NCBI GenBank assembly: GCA_017164015.1
Contig: CP071065.1
Coordinates: 2,384,501-2,448,500, forward strand
DNA: 64,000 nt
DNA from: Nostoc sp. UHCC 0702
GTDB taxonomy: Bacteria; Cyanobacteriota; Cyanobacteriia; Cyanobacteriales; Nostocaceae
Direction: 5' to 3'
How positions within the stretch are numbered: position 1 is the stretch's first letter; every line of letters begins with the position of its first letter. Positions 56,966-64,000 of the stretch are shown here, piece by piece. Both the position numbers and the translations under genes were made by a program. The notes under the pieces are model-generated. The model was not told where the DNA came from. It saw nothing but the letters and a program-made list of their open reading frames with translations, and made no database searches.

Positions 56966-57754
56966 AAAGGTTTACACCATGAGTAATTGTAATTGTTTCT
57001 TAACTTAATGCGATCGCCTCACCGTCAACGCCAACAGTAGTCTCACGCCACTGTTGAAATCGCAAGCTCTTGAGCAGGGGTGCAGGCTTCAGCGTGAGCG
57101 TCAGCGTTCGACTGAGCGCTCACGCCGAAGTCCGAACAGGGAGCAAGTATTTGTACAGCAATAGCCAAGGTGGTTAGGACATCAACAGATGATAAAACCT
57201 AGACACAAAAAGGCTTTTCACCCAGCGATGCACTGAGCTTGTCGAAGTGTCCCCAGTCCCCAGTCCCCAGTCCCCAGCTATATCAGTGCTGGCTCACGCC
57301 ACTCCCCTAAAGTCGGGAAACCCTGACTGTGGGGGTGGCTCCCCTATGCGCGCAAAGCCCTATTCCCGACCTCAACAAACAATCTAGCTGCGTATGTCCT
57401 GTAAATAACTACATTTCCTATCTATCCAATCTTTATCTAGAGTGGATTATGATAGTTATTAGCAAAAAGTAATGTATTTTTTCTAGAAATTACCTGGCAA
57501 AGATTGAAGCTATATATGCCATAATGTCACGAGCCAGGAAATCATAACTATTTTGATACCCCAACACTTAGATGATGGAGTTAAAAATGTTTACTGTTAA
57601 AAAATATATCGCTTGTTTTGTTTGATTCAGGCTATTCGTTTGACTTGACAGAAGAATTTTTAGGAAAACTTCCCCTATGTCAGGAAATCAAAGTATTTTG
57701 GGCTAAACCTAACCTATCAGAGGGGTCGTTAAATTACAACAGGGAGAAATTTTT
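56966..57754. other. Spacer with family D element and a possible frame remnant
   Basis: 789 bp. Contains the family D element and, at 57588-57754, a broken frame (FDSGYSFDLTEEFLGKLPLC...) that may be a small remnant gene. I do not recognise it. Also GC-rich repeats near 57.1 and 57.33 kb. Confidence 0.4.
57154..57283 (-). mobile_element. Family D inverted-repeat element, copy 2
   Basis: Reverse orientation relative to 8167-8358. It shares GGTGGTTAGGACATCAACA and GATAAAACCTAGACACAAA and ends in the GTCCCCA heptamers and GCTATA. The middle is shorter than in copy 1. Confidence 0.6.
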
Positions 57755-59614
57755 ATGCAATTGTTAGATTTTGAGAATACTGAGGTTGAGTTATCTTCTG
57801 ATGTCGGTGGTAATATTCATATTTCAAATAATACACCCCACCCACGCCCACTTTTACAGAGATCGCGCTGGCAAAGTTTAGATGGTCAATGGAAATTCGC
57901 CTATGATGACGAACAGCATTGTTATCAACCGAGTGATTTTAAGCAATGGACTCATAATATAGAAGTTCCCTTTGCTCCCGAATCTACCAAAAGTGGTATT
58001 GGCGACCACGGTTTTCATCCAAATTGCTGGTATGAGCGGGAATTTGAAACCCCAACTGGAGACGGCAGGTTACTTTTACATTTTGGCGCTGTGGACTATC
58101 GCGCTCGTGTGTGGATCAACGATCAATATATAGCCGAGCATGAAGGTGGACATACCTCTTTTACCCTTGATATTACCCATGCCTTGAATGACAGCGGCAC
58201 AACAAAGGTGACAGTGTGGGCGCAAGACGATCCGCACGACCTCGCCAAACCTCGAGGAAAGCAAGATTGGCAGTTGAAGCCGCACAGTATTTGGTATCCC
58301 CGCACCAGTGGTATTTGGCAGACTGTTTGGTTAGAGCGCGTGGGTGAGACTTATCTCGGTCATTTGCGTTGGGTTCCCGACTGCGAACGTTGGGAAATTG
58401 GCTTTGAAGCTGGACTGGCTGGTAATGTACCTACTTCGAGTTTACAAATTAAAGTTAAACTCAGCGTTGACGGTCATGTGGTAGCAAGGGATACCTATGA
58501 ACTATTCAATGGCGAAATTAGCCGTCGCATTGCTCTGGGAGATCCGGGTATTGACGACTGTCGCAATGAATTACTCTGGAGTCCAGAAAAGCCCACACTT
58601 ATAGATGCTGAAGTTCAGCTATGGGACAAAGACCATCTACTGGATGAAGTCAAATCTTATACAGCAATGCGAACCGTCAGCATCCAGCGCGATCGCTTTA
58701 TGCTCAACGGTCGCCCATACTATCTCCGGCTAGTTCTCGACCAAGGCTACTGGCCCGATACATTGATGACTCCACCTAGTAATGAAGCATTACGGCGTGA
58801 TGTAGAACTCGTGAAAGCGATGGGTTTTAACGGAGTACGCAAACACCAAAAAATTGAAGACCCCCGTTTTTTATATTGGGCAGACGTTTTAGGGTTGTTA
58901 GTATGGGAGGAGATGCCCAGTGCTTACCGTTTCACGCCCAAAGCCGTGGAACGCATGACCCGTGAGTGGACGGAAATCATCAAACGAGATGTCAGTCATC
59001 CATGTATTGTGGCATGGGTTCCTTTTAATGAATCCTGGGGAGTGCCAAATTTGATTGAGACAGCGGCTCATCGCAACTACGTGTTAGCAATGTATCACCT
59101 GACCAAAACCCTCGATCCGACTCGTCCAGTTATTGGTAACGATGGCTGGGAAAGTACAGATACTGACATTCTTGCTATTCACGACTATGAGACTAACCCC
59201 CAACGGTTGGCACATCGTTATCGACCTGACGTTAAATTATCAGATCTATTTGAGCGTAGCCGTCCTGGAGGACGCATCCTCACCCTGGATAACTATCCCC
59301 ATCAAGGACAACCAGTGATGCTGACCGAGTTTGGTGGTATTGCCTATGCTCCTTCAGATACGCCTGATGCAGATAAAGCTTGGGGATATGAGCGCTGCTT
59401 TAATATCTCTGAGCTAGAAATGAAGTACGCTGCTTTGCTGGAAACGGTCAATGATGTTGAGCTATTCAGTGGATTTTGTTACACACAATTCACCGATACC
59501 TTTCAAGAAGCTAACGGTTTATTATACGGCGATCGCACCCCGAAATTTCCCATTGAAGCAATCCGCGCTGCAACCCTCTCAGGACAAGGATTATGTACTC
59601 CCACAAGCTGTTAA
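57755..59614 (+). CDS. GH2-family glycosidase (beta-galactosidase-like)
   Basis: 619 residues: sugar-binding beta-domain (about 30-200, SLDGQWKFAYDDEQ), Ig-like domain and TIM barrel. The acid/base Glu is in VAWVPFNESWGVP and the nucleophile Glu in MLTEFGGIAY, both intact. No signal peptide, so probably cytosolic. Ribosome binding site ACAGGGAGA precedes ATG 57755. It overlaps galT by 22 bp, implying that released galactose is processed in the same operon. GH2 specificity (galactosidase, glucuronidase or mannosidase) is inferred from that neighbour. Confidence 0.9.
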   Translation: MQLLDFENTEVELSSDVGGNIHISNNTPHPRPLLQRSRWQSLDGQWKFAYDDEQHCYQPSDFKQWTHNIEVPFAPESTKSGIGDHGFHPNCWYEREFETPTGDGRLLLHFGAVDYRARVWINDQYIAEHEGGHTSFTLDITHALNDSGTTKVTVWAQDDPHDLAKPRGKQDWQLKPHSIWYPRTSGIWQTVWLERVGETYLGHLRWVPDCERWEIGFEAGLAGNVPTSSLQIKVKLSVDGHVVARDTYELFNGEISRRIALGDPGIDDCRNELLWSPEKPTLIDAEVQLWDKDHLLDEVKSYTAMRTVSIQRDRFMLNGRPYYLRLVLDQGYWPDTLMTPPSNEALRRDVELVKAMGFNGVRKHQKIEDPRFLYWADVLGLLVWEEMPSAYRFTPKAVERMTREWTEIIKRDVSHPCIVAWVPFNESWGVPNLIETAAHRNYVLAMYHLTKTLDPTRPVIGNDGWESTDTDILAIHDYETNPQRLAHRYRPDVKLSDLFERSRPGGRILTLDNYPHQGQPVMLTEFGGIAYAPSDTPDADKAWGYERCFNISELEMKYAALLETVNDVELFSGFCYTQFTDTFQEANGLLYGDRTPKFPIEAIRAATLSGQGLCTPTSC

Positions 59615-60693
59615 AGCCCGACGGACGCAAACTAACCTTATATAGTCGTTACCCAATTGCTAGTCAGCTAGAAGCTACTAGCCCCAGTAACGAGCCAGTG
59701 CAAGCTAATCCACACCTGCGCTGGCATCCCTTACGTGGCGAATGGGTAGCCTACGCCAGTCATCGTCAAGGGCGGACGTTCATGCCGCCCCCAGAATATA
59801 ACCCCCTCGCACCTACCAGCAACCCGGAGTTTCCCACAGAACTACCCCAAGGTAAGTATGATGTGGCGGTGTTCGATAACCGTTTCCCCTCGATGATTGC
59901 TACAGCAAACAATCCTCCTGAGTGCATTGTGGAAACCTTACCCGCCAATGGAGCTTGTGAGGTAGTGGTTTTTACTCAAGATGCCCGCGCTTTCCTCAGT
60001 TCCCTAGAATTGGCGCACCTAGATTTGCTGTTGCAAGTGTGGGGCGATCGCACCCGTGAACTCGGTGCAAATCCCCAAATTCAGTACGTATTGCCCTTTG
60101 AAAATAAAGGTGTAGAGGTAGGGGTAACTTTACACCATCCCCACGGGCAAATTTATGCTTATCCTTTTATACCGCCCGTTCCCGCAAGAATGTTGGAAAT
60201 GCAGCGGCAATTTTATCAGAAAAATCAGCGGGGTTTGCTAGAGGATTTAATCCAAAAAGAGATAGCCGACAATCAGCGGATTATTTATCAAGATGAGCAA
60301 GCGATCGCTTTTGTCCCAGTGTGTGCGCGTTATCCTTATGAAGTCTGGGTTGCACCTGTTCAGCCAGTTAGCAGTTTTACAGAACTTACCCCAAAACAAC
60401 GCTTAGGACTAGCCAAGGCATTAAAAACCGTCACCCTCAAATATGACGGTTTATGGAATCGCCCGTTTCCTTATTTAATGGCTTGGTTCCAAGCACCAAC
60501 TGACGGTTTAGATCATCCCGAAGCCCATTTACACGCCCAGTTTTATCCTCCATATCGCACCAGTGACAAGCTGAAGTATTTAGCAGGAACTGAACTTGCA
60601 GCCGGGATGTTTGCTAATGATGCTTTACCAGAGGAAAAAGCCAAGGACTTACAAGCGGTAGCTGTAAATATCGAAATGCCAATTTCCGTATAA
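59593..60693 (+). CDS. galT: Galactose-1-phosphate uridylyltransferase
   Basis: 366 residues. The nucleotidylation His is in LHHPHGQIYAYPF, and the second His motif is EAHLHAQFYPP. It swaps UMP between UDP-glucose and galactose-1-phosphate in the Leloir pathway. Its ATG (59593) lies 22 bp inside the GH2 gene, so translation is coupled. It ends before a spacer with nested elements; galK follows about 2.6 kb downstream. Confidence 0.93.
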   Translation: MYSHKLLKPDGRKLTLYSRYPIASQLEATSPSNEPVQANPHLRWHPLRGEWVAYASHRQGRTFMPPPEYNPLAPTSNPEFPTELPQGKYDVAVFDNRFPSMIATANNPPECIVETLPANGACEVVVFTQDARAFLSSLELAHLDLLLQVWGDRTRELGANPQIQYVLPFENKGVEVGVTLHHPHGQIYAYPFIPPVPARMLEMQRQFYQKNQRGLLEDLIQKEIADNQRIIYQDEQAIAFVPVCARYPYEVWVAPVQPVSSFTELTPKQRLGLAKALKTVTLKYDGLWNRPFPYLMAWFQAPTDGLDHPEAHLHAQFYPPYRTSDKLKYLAGTELAAGMFANDALPEEKAKDLQAVAVNIEMPISV

Positions 60694-60744
60694 AAGGAAA
60701 ATAGGCAACTTACAAGGAGTTGGTAAATCATAGCTTTTAAAAGT

Positions 60745-61036
60745 AGGACTTACGCGCATTGTCATATATTTTTGACAAAAATCGTCCAAAGTCAAGAGTC
60801 ATATCATGTCCGCTTGATTACTTATAAAAACCAAAGAACCCCACCCCACCAAAGCTACGCTTTGTTTCCCCTCCCCGTCAACGGGGAGGGGTTAGGGGTG
60901 GGGTGCAATAATTGCGGGAATCATAACTAATTAACCGGACATGATATCAAAAGTCCAAAAACCTTGACTTTTTACCCTTGACTATTGACTCAGTACTGCC
61001 ATCGCAGAAAATATGTGTGCCAGTTGCGTAAGTCCT
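60745..61036 (+). mobile_element. Family B element, copy 2, interrupted by a family A element
   Basis: Outer parts match 9494-9637; inner repeats AGGACTTACGC (60745) and GCGTAAGTCCT (61026-61036) are perfect 11-bp inverted repeats. Between AAGAGTCA and AAAGTCC a 145-bp family A element is inserted. Confidence 0.9.
60802..60946 (+). mobile_element. Family A inverted-repeat element, copy 2, nested in family B
   Basis: 145 bp, TATCATGTCCG to CGGACATGATA, flanked by TCA on both sides (60799-60801 and 60947-60949). The empty site in the other family B copy reads AGAGTCAAAAG, so TCA is a 3-bp target duplication. Confidence 0.92.
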
Positions 61037-61195
61037 GAAAAAGTTCTAGCGGTGAAATTTCCTCATTAATATCCAGTTCTGCTTTGAGGATACGGAATAA
61101 CTCTAGCTTTCCGTGTATTATAAATACCAACCTCAGACAGACGCAAAAAGATGCAGATGAATTTGATATTATCTGTATTTATCTGTGTTTTTCTT

Positions 61196-62281
61196 ATGAA
61201 CGAAGAAGTATCCAGGAAGCTGGAGTTAATCAGACAAACCCTCTCGGAAACTGAAGTAGAGGGTGTACGTCTACGTGGTACAGATTGGTTTGCTTGGGCT
61301 ACTGCTGGCGGTTCTAACACCGTCTTGCTGACTGCTGAAACTGGCGTAGCAGAGGTTTTAGTCACAGGTCAAGATGCGTGGATATTGACAGATGAAATTG
61401 AAGCGCAGCGCCTCAAAGATGAAGAATTACCAACTAATTTTAAACTGCACATAAACCCTTGGGCTGATGCTGCGGCTCGTGAGGCTTTTGTGAATGATGC
61501 GACTGCTGGAGGGGAAATTGTCAGCGATCGCCCCACTTCCCAAGAGCAACCAATACCACCCTCGCTACAAGCGTATAAACGAGTACTAGTACCAACTGAG
61601 CTAGAACGATATCGCCAAGTTGGACAAAAAGCCAGCGCAGCCATGACAGAAGTACTACAAGCCGCTAAGCCTACCTGGACAGAATATCAATTAGCCGGTG
61701 CAGGTGCAGAAGCATTGTGGGCAAAAGGTTTGCATCCAGCGCTGACACTGGTAGCCGGAGAGAGACGTTTACCCCTGTATCGTCATGCTACCCCGACCGG
61801 AGAACCAATTGGACGGCAAGCAATGCTAGTCTTTTGTGCTAGAGGTTACGGATTGTACGCCAACCTCACACGATTTGTTTGTTTTGGTAGCCTTTCCAAC
61901 GATGAAGCCGAATTACATCGTCATGTCAGAGAAATAGAAGCCGAAGCACTATCTGCATCTCAACCTGGAATTACTCTGGACGCAGTTTATCATGCATTAG
62001 CTCAAGCTTATGAACAGCATGGTTTTGCTCATGCTATCCGCGAACATCATCAGGGAGGAACTACTGGATATTTAGGGCGAGAAATTGTGGCAAATCCACA
62101 CACAACCGAGGCTTTGACAGAAAACAAGGCTATTGCTTGGAATCCTAGTTTACCAGGAGCAAAAGTTGAAGATACTTTTGTCATCCTCAAGGATGGAAAG
62201 CTAGAAAACCTGACTTTTGACCCCAACTTTCCTAGTGTTGAGGTGCAAGGAAGATTGCGTGCAGTGCCTTTGGAAATTTAA
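61196..62281 (+). CDS. M24-family peptidase-like protein lacking metal ligands
   Basis: 361 residues from ATG 61196 (MNEEVSRKLELIRQTLSETE); the extra codons upstream are not needed. The N-terminal creatinase-like part and C-terminal pita-bread fold are recognisable (PTELERYRQVGQKASAAMTE, AIREHHQGGTTGYLGREIVA, NPSLPGAKVEDTF). The two metal-binding Asp are absent (VFCARGYGLYANLTRFVCFG) and the first Glu of the EPG motif is Asn. Probably a pseudo-enzyme with a binding role. Lies between galT and galK but transcribed independently, after repeats. Confidence 0.75.
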   Translation: MNEEVSRKLELIRQTLSETEVEGVRLRGTDWFAWATAGGSNTVLLTAETGVAEVLVTGQDAWILTDEIEAQRLKDEELPTNFKLHINPWADAAAREAFVNDATAGGEIVSDRPTSQEQPIPPSLQAYKRVLVPTELERYRQVGQKASAAMTEVLQAAKPTWTEYQLAGAGAEALWAKGLHPALTLVAGERRLPLYRHATPTGEPIGRQAMLVFCARGYGLYANLTRFVCFGSLSNDEAELHRHVREIEAEALSASQPGITLDAVYHALAQAYEQHGFAHAIREHHQGGTTGYLGREIVANPHTTEALTENKAIAWNPSLPGAKVEDTFVILKDGKLENLTFDPNFPSVEVQGRLRAVPLEI

Positions 62282-62308
62282 ATCTCACATCAAGTATTAC
62301 AGAGAAAT

Positions 62309-62337
62309 CCCCCTTTTACCTGACGGTATCAAGGGGG
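62309..62337 (+). terminator. Hairpin after the M24-like gene
   Basis: CCCCCTT and AAGGGGG, 7-bp stem with a 15-nt loop, 28 bp after the stop codon. Confidence 0.6.
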
Positions 62338-62462
62338 AAATGGCTAAAGTCTAATGCTGCTAACAAAATTTTTCTATTTATAAAAAATATTAAGCTCAAG
62401 CTTACAGAGAATTTAGTAAGGTAAAATACTTAAAATTTGCCTTATAGCCATTTTCAATCCGG

Positions 62463-62641
62463 TGAGGTACAGGTATGGAAATAGACCTAACCCCCTAACC
62501 CCCTGACCCTAATCCCCATTAAATTCGGGCTAAGCCCGAATTTAATGGGGGCCCCGAGTTCCCGCTTCGGGAAGGGGGAACAATTCAAAGCCTCTCTCCT
62601 AAAAGGAGAGAGGTTTGGAGAGAGGTCAAAATTGTACCTCA
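62463..62641. mobile_element. Inverted-repeat element with shared palindromic core
   Basis: TGAGGTACA (62463-62471) and TGTACCTCA (62633-62641) at its ends; the interior has the palindrome CCCCATTAAATTCGGGC...AATTTAATGGGG that is also nested in 22450-22506. No coding capacity. Confidence 0.7.
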
Positions 62642-62814
62642 CTAGTTCGAGAACCGCTATATTAGGGCTGGTTAAGTGATGTATTGCATCATTCTCAACA
62701 ACCGTAGGCTGGGTACGGTTAACTCTTTTTGCCTATTTGATTTAACCTCAAAGCGAAACCGGATTAAGGATTGATAATTCCGTAGTAAATGGCAACAACA
62801 AATAAGAAAGCAGT

Positions 62815-63114
62815 TCATAAAACCAGAGTAAAGCCATAATGTAATCGCTTATCTGGTAAATCTTGACTAGTAATTACACTATCCTTTTGTACCTGAGTTA
62901 TATCCTCAGATTTGCTTGGATTTTTAGGATTTATATAAGCAGGTGTGTTCTCTGGTGATGAAATGTCTCTTTTTTGGGTTTGAGTTTCTTTCAATTGCAT
63001 ATACTTTTTGTGCCATGTTTTGTGGCTTTGCTGCTGCCATATTCCCAAATATTTACTAACCAGTAGATCATCCTTAAGAATTACTTGAGTTTGAAGCTTT
63101 TTTGTAATTAGCAA
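62815..63114 (-). CDS. Doubtful small protein
   Basis: 99 residues from TTG 63114, no ATG in the frame. The N-terminal half (SKYLGIWQQQSHKTWHKKYM) looks protein-like, the rest low in complexity. No family recognised. It may be a remnant. Confidence 0.3.
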   Translation of the reverse strand: MLITKKLQTQVILKDDLLVSKYLGIWQQQSHKTWHKKYMQLKETQTQKRDISSPENTPAYINPKNPSKSEDITQVQKDSVITSQDLPDKRLHYGFTLVL

Positions 63115-63346
63115 TACTCTTTTATCATCAACTGAACAAATCTATTTTTTCAATTTTTACCAATTTTGCGGGCACTGGGCAAACTTGTATGGAATTTTAT
63201 TATTTTATGTAACGTCTTTAGTAGCGAAAGGAGTTAGAATATGGCTAGAGAAGCGTTAATAGATATCATTTGTCTAGGTTGTTATAAAAAATTAAACCTG
63301 TAGATAGATGTGCAATATTTGAGTAATTTGATATCAGAAAATACTT

Positions 63347-64000
63347 ATGAGTTTTCCAAAAATATTCGGTAAACTATCAGAAATTCAAGCTAGCGCACCA
63401 GGAAGGGTCAATTTACTTGGCGAACATACCGACTACAACGATGGTTTTGTTTTGCCAACAGCGATTCCTCAACAGACAACGGTACAGCTAAGTTTCAGTG
63501 ATGATGGACAACATCACTTTTATTCAGAAAATCTTCAAGAGCCTGTAAATATTTTAGACATTAATTATACGCCTTCTGGATTCGCCAGTTATATTTTTGG
63601 CTGTATTGAGGTGTTGAAACAAGCAGGATACAGCATTCCTTTGCTGAATGTGTACGTCCAATCATCAGTTCCTATAGGTTCTGGCTTATCTAGCAGTGCA
63701 GCTTTAGAAGTAGCAACAATACGGGCAATTCGGCAACTTTTGAATCTCGAAATCGATGATGTGGAAATTGCCCAACTAGCCCAACAAGCAGAAATTCACT
63801 ATGCAGGCGTACAATGCGGCATTATGGATCAAATGGCTTCTAGCCTTGCTGATACTGAGCATATTTTGTTTTTAGATACCCGAACTCTAGAACGTCGTAT
63901 ACTACCTTTTCCTAGCAAAACAACGATTTTAGTTATAGATAGCGGTGTACCTCGCACCTTGGCAACTAGCGGGTATAACCAACGTCGTGCTGAGTGTGAG
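63347..64000 (+). CDS. galK: Galactokinase (5' part, cut by the window end)
   Basis: The first 218 codons of a GHMP kinase. It shows the galactokinase signature GRVNLLGEHTDYNDGFVLP, the ATP loop PIGSGLSSSAALEVA and the active-site region CGIMDQMASSLA. It phosphorylates galactose at C1, the step before GalT. Start ATG 63347, the first in frame. The 3' half lies outside the window. Confidence 0.95.
   Translation, partial: MSFPKIFGKLSEIQASAPGRVNLLGEHTDYNDGFVLPTAIPQQTTVQLSFSDDGQHHFYSENLQEPVNILDINYTPSGFASYIFGCIEVLKQAGYSIPLLNVYVQSSVPIGSGLSSSAALEVATIRAIRQLLNLEIDDVEIAQLAQQAEIHYAGVQCGIMDQMASSLADTEHILFLDTRTLERRILPFPSKTTILVIDSGVPRTLATSGYNQRRAECE

Noticed and set aside
1..64000. tRNA, rRNA and other known structured RNA genes
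   Set aside because: No cloverleaf with a T-loop GGTTCGA-type motif or rRNA sequence was found by eye. A tRNAscan-SE/Infernal run would decide.

Overview
The window is from a filamentous, heterocyst-type cyanobacterium (Nostocales). The evidence is the very frequent HIP1 octamer GCGATCGC, a HetP-family heterocyst gene (8598-8882), several proteins of cyanobacterial type (SLH/OprB porin, DUF3082, Pepco domain, Uma2 nucleases, an NB-ARC/WD40 protein remnant), and intergenic spaces full of 7-bp and 9-bp tandem repeats and small inverted-repeat elements. No rRNA, tRNA or CRISPR array was seen. Genes from one end to the other are mostly housekeeping or sensory, separated by repeat-rich, pseudogene-rich spacers.

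Layout. 0-8 kb: a two-gene heterodimeric ABC exporter (+), then an SLH porin, a FecR-like protein and a divergent TrpC paralogue (all -). 8-10.5 kb: a short HetP homologue and a long AT-rich, gene-poor spacer with small repeats. 10.5-15.2 kb: a histidine kinase and an AraC-type response regulator (+), then DUF3082, ispE and rsmA (-). 15.2-18 kb: a conflict-system graveyard (VapC-like remnant, intact Pepco-domain gene, caspase/FGE remnant) and two Uma2 genes. 18-26 kb: a seven-PAS histidine kinase, a PA-IL-like lectin, a tyrosine recombinase and a 5'-nucleotidase. 26-32.6 kb: a GerMN lipoprotein, a phage tail fragment, a 40-residue membrane protein, a beta-CASP-like MBL protein, a third Uma2 and two small conserved-looking proteins. 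32.8-38.4 kb: a block of minus-strand genes (Nif3, unknown, YjbQ, two small proteins, a glycosyltransferase-like protein, a class V aminotransferase). 38.7-45.2 kb: a RecB-like nuclease, an IS5-type deletion derivative abutting a WD40 remnant, a 16-residue-repeat protein, then the rpmG-rpsR-rnb cluster with an RDD membrane protein.

45.9-51.4 kb is the most unusual region: a haem-oxygenase-like diiron-type protein, a 66-residue acidic peptide with a good ribosome binding site that looks like a modified-peptide precursor, a TnpB remnant, and two AT-rich FAD-dependent oxidoreductases. It could be a small, undescribed peptide-tailoring locus. 51.9-64 kb is a sugar-use region: an exported GH29 alpha-L-fucosidase broken by a 123-bp TA-targeted element, ilvD, an SDR, then GH2 glycosidase-galT, a degenerate M24 protein and galK (cut by the window end), i.e. 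a Leloir galactose pathway.

Across the window at least five families of non-autonomous inverted-repeat elements can be defined by comparing copies. In two cases the original target can be reconstructed to the base: a 145-bp element nested in another element (with a TCA duplication), and the 123-bp element in the fucosidase gene (with a TA duplication).
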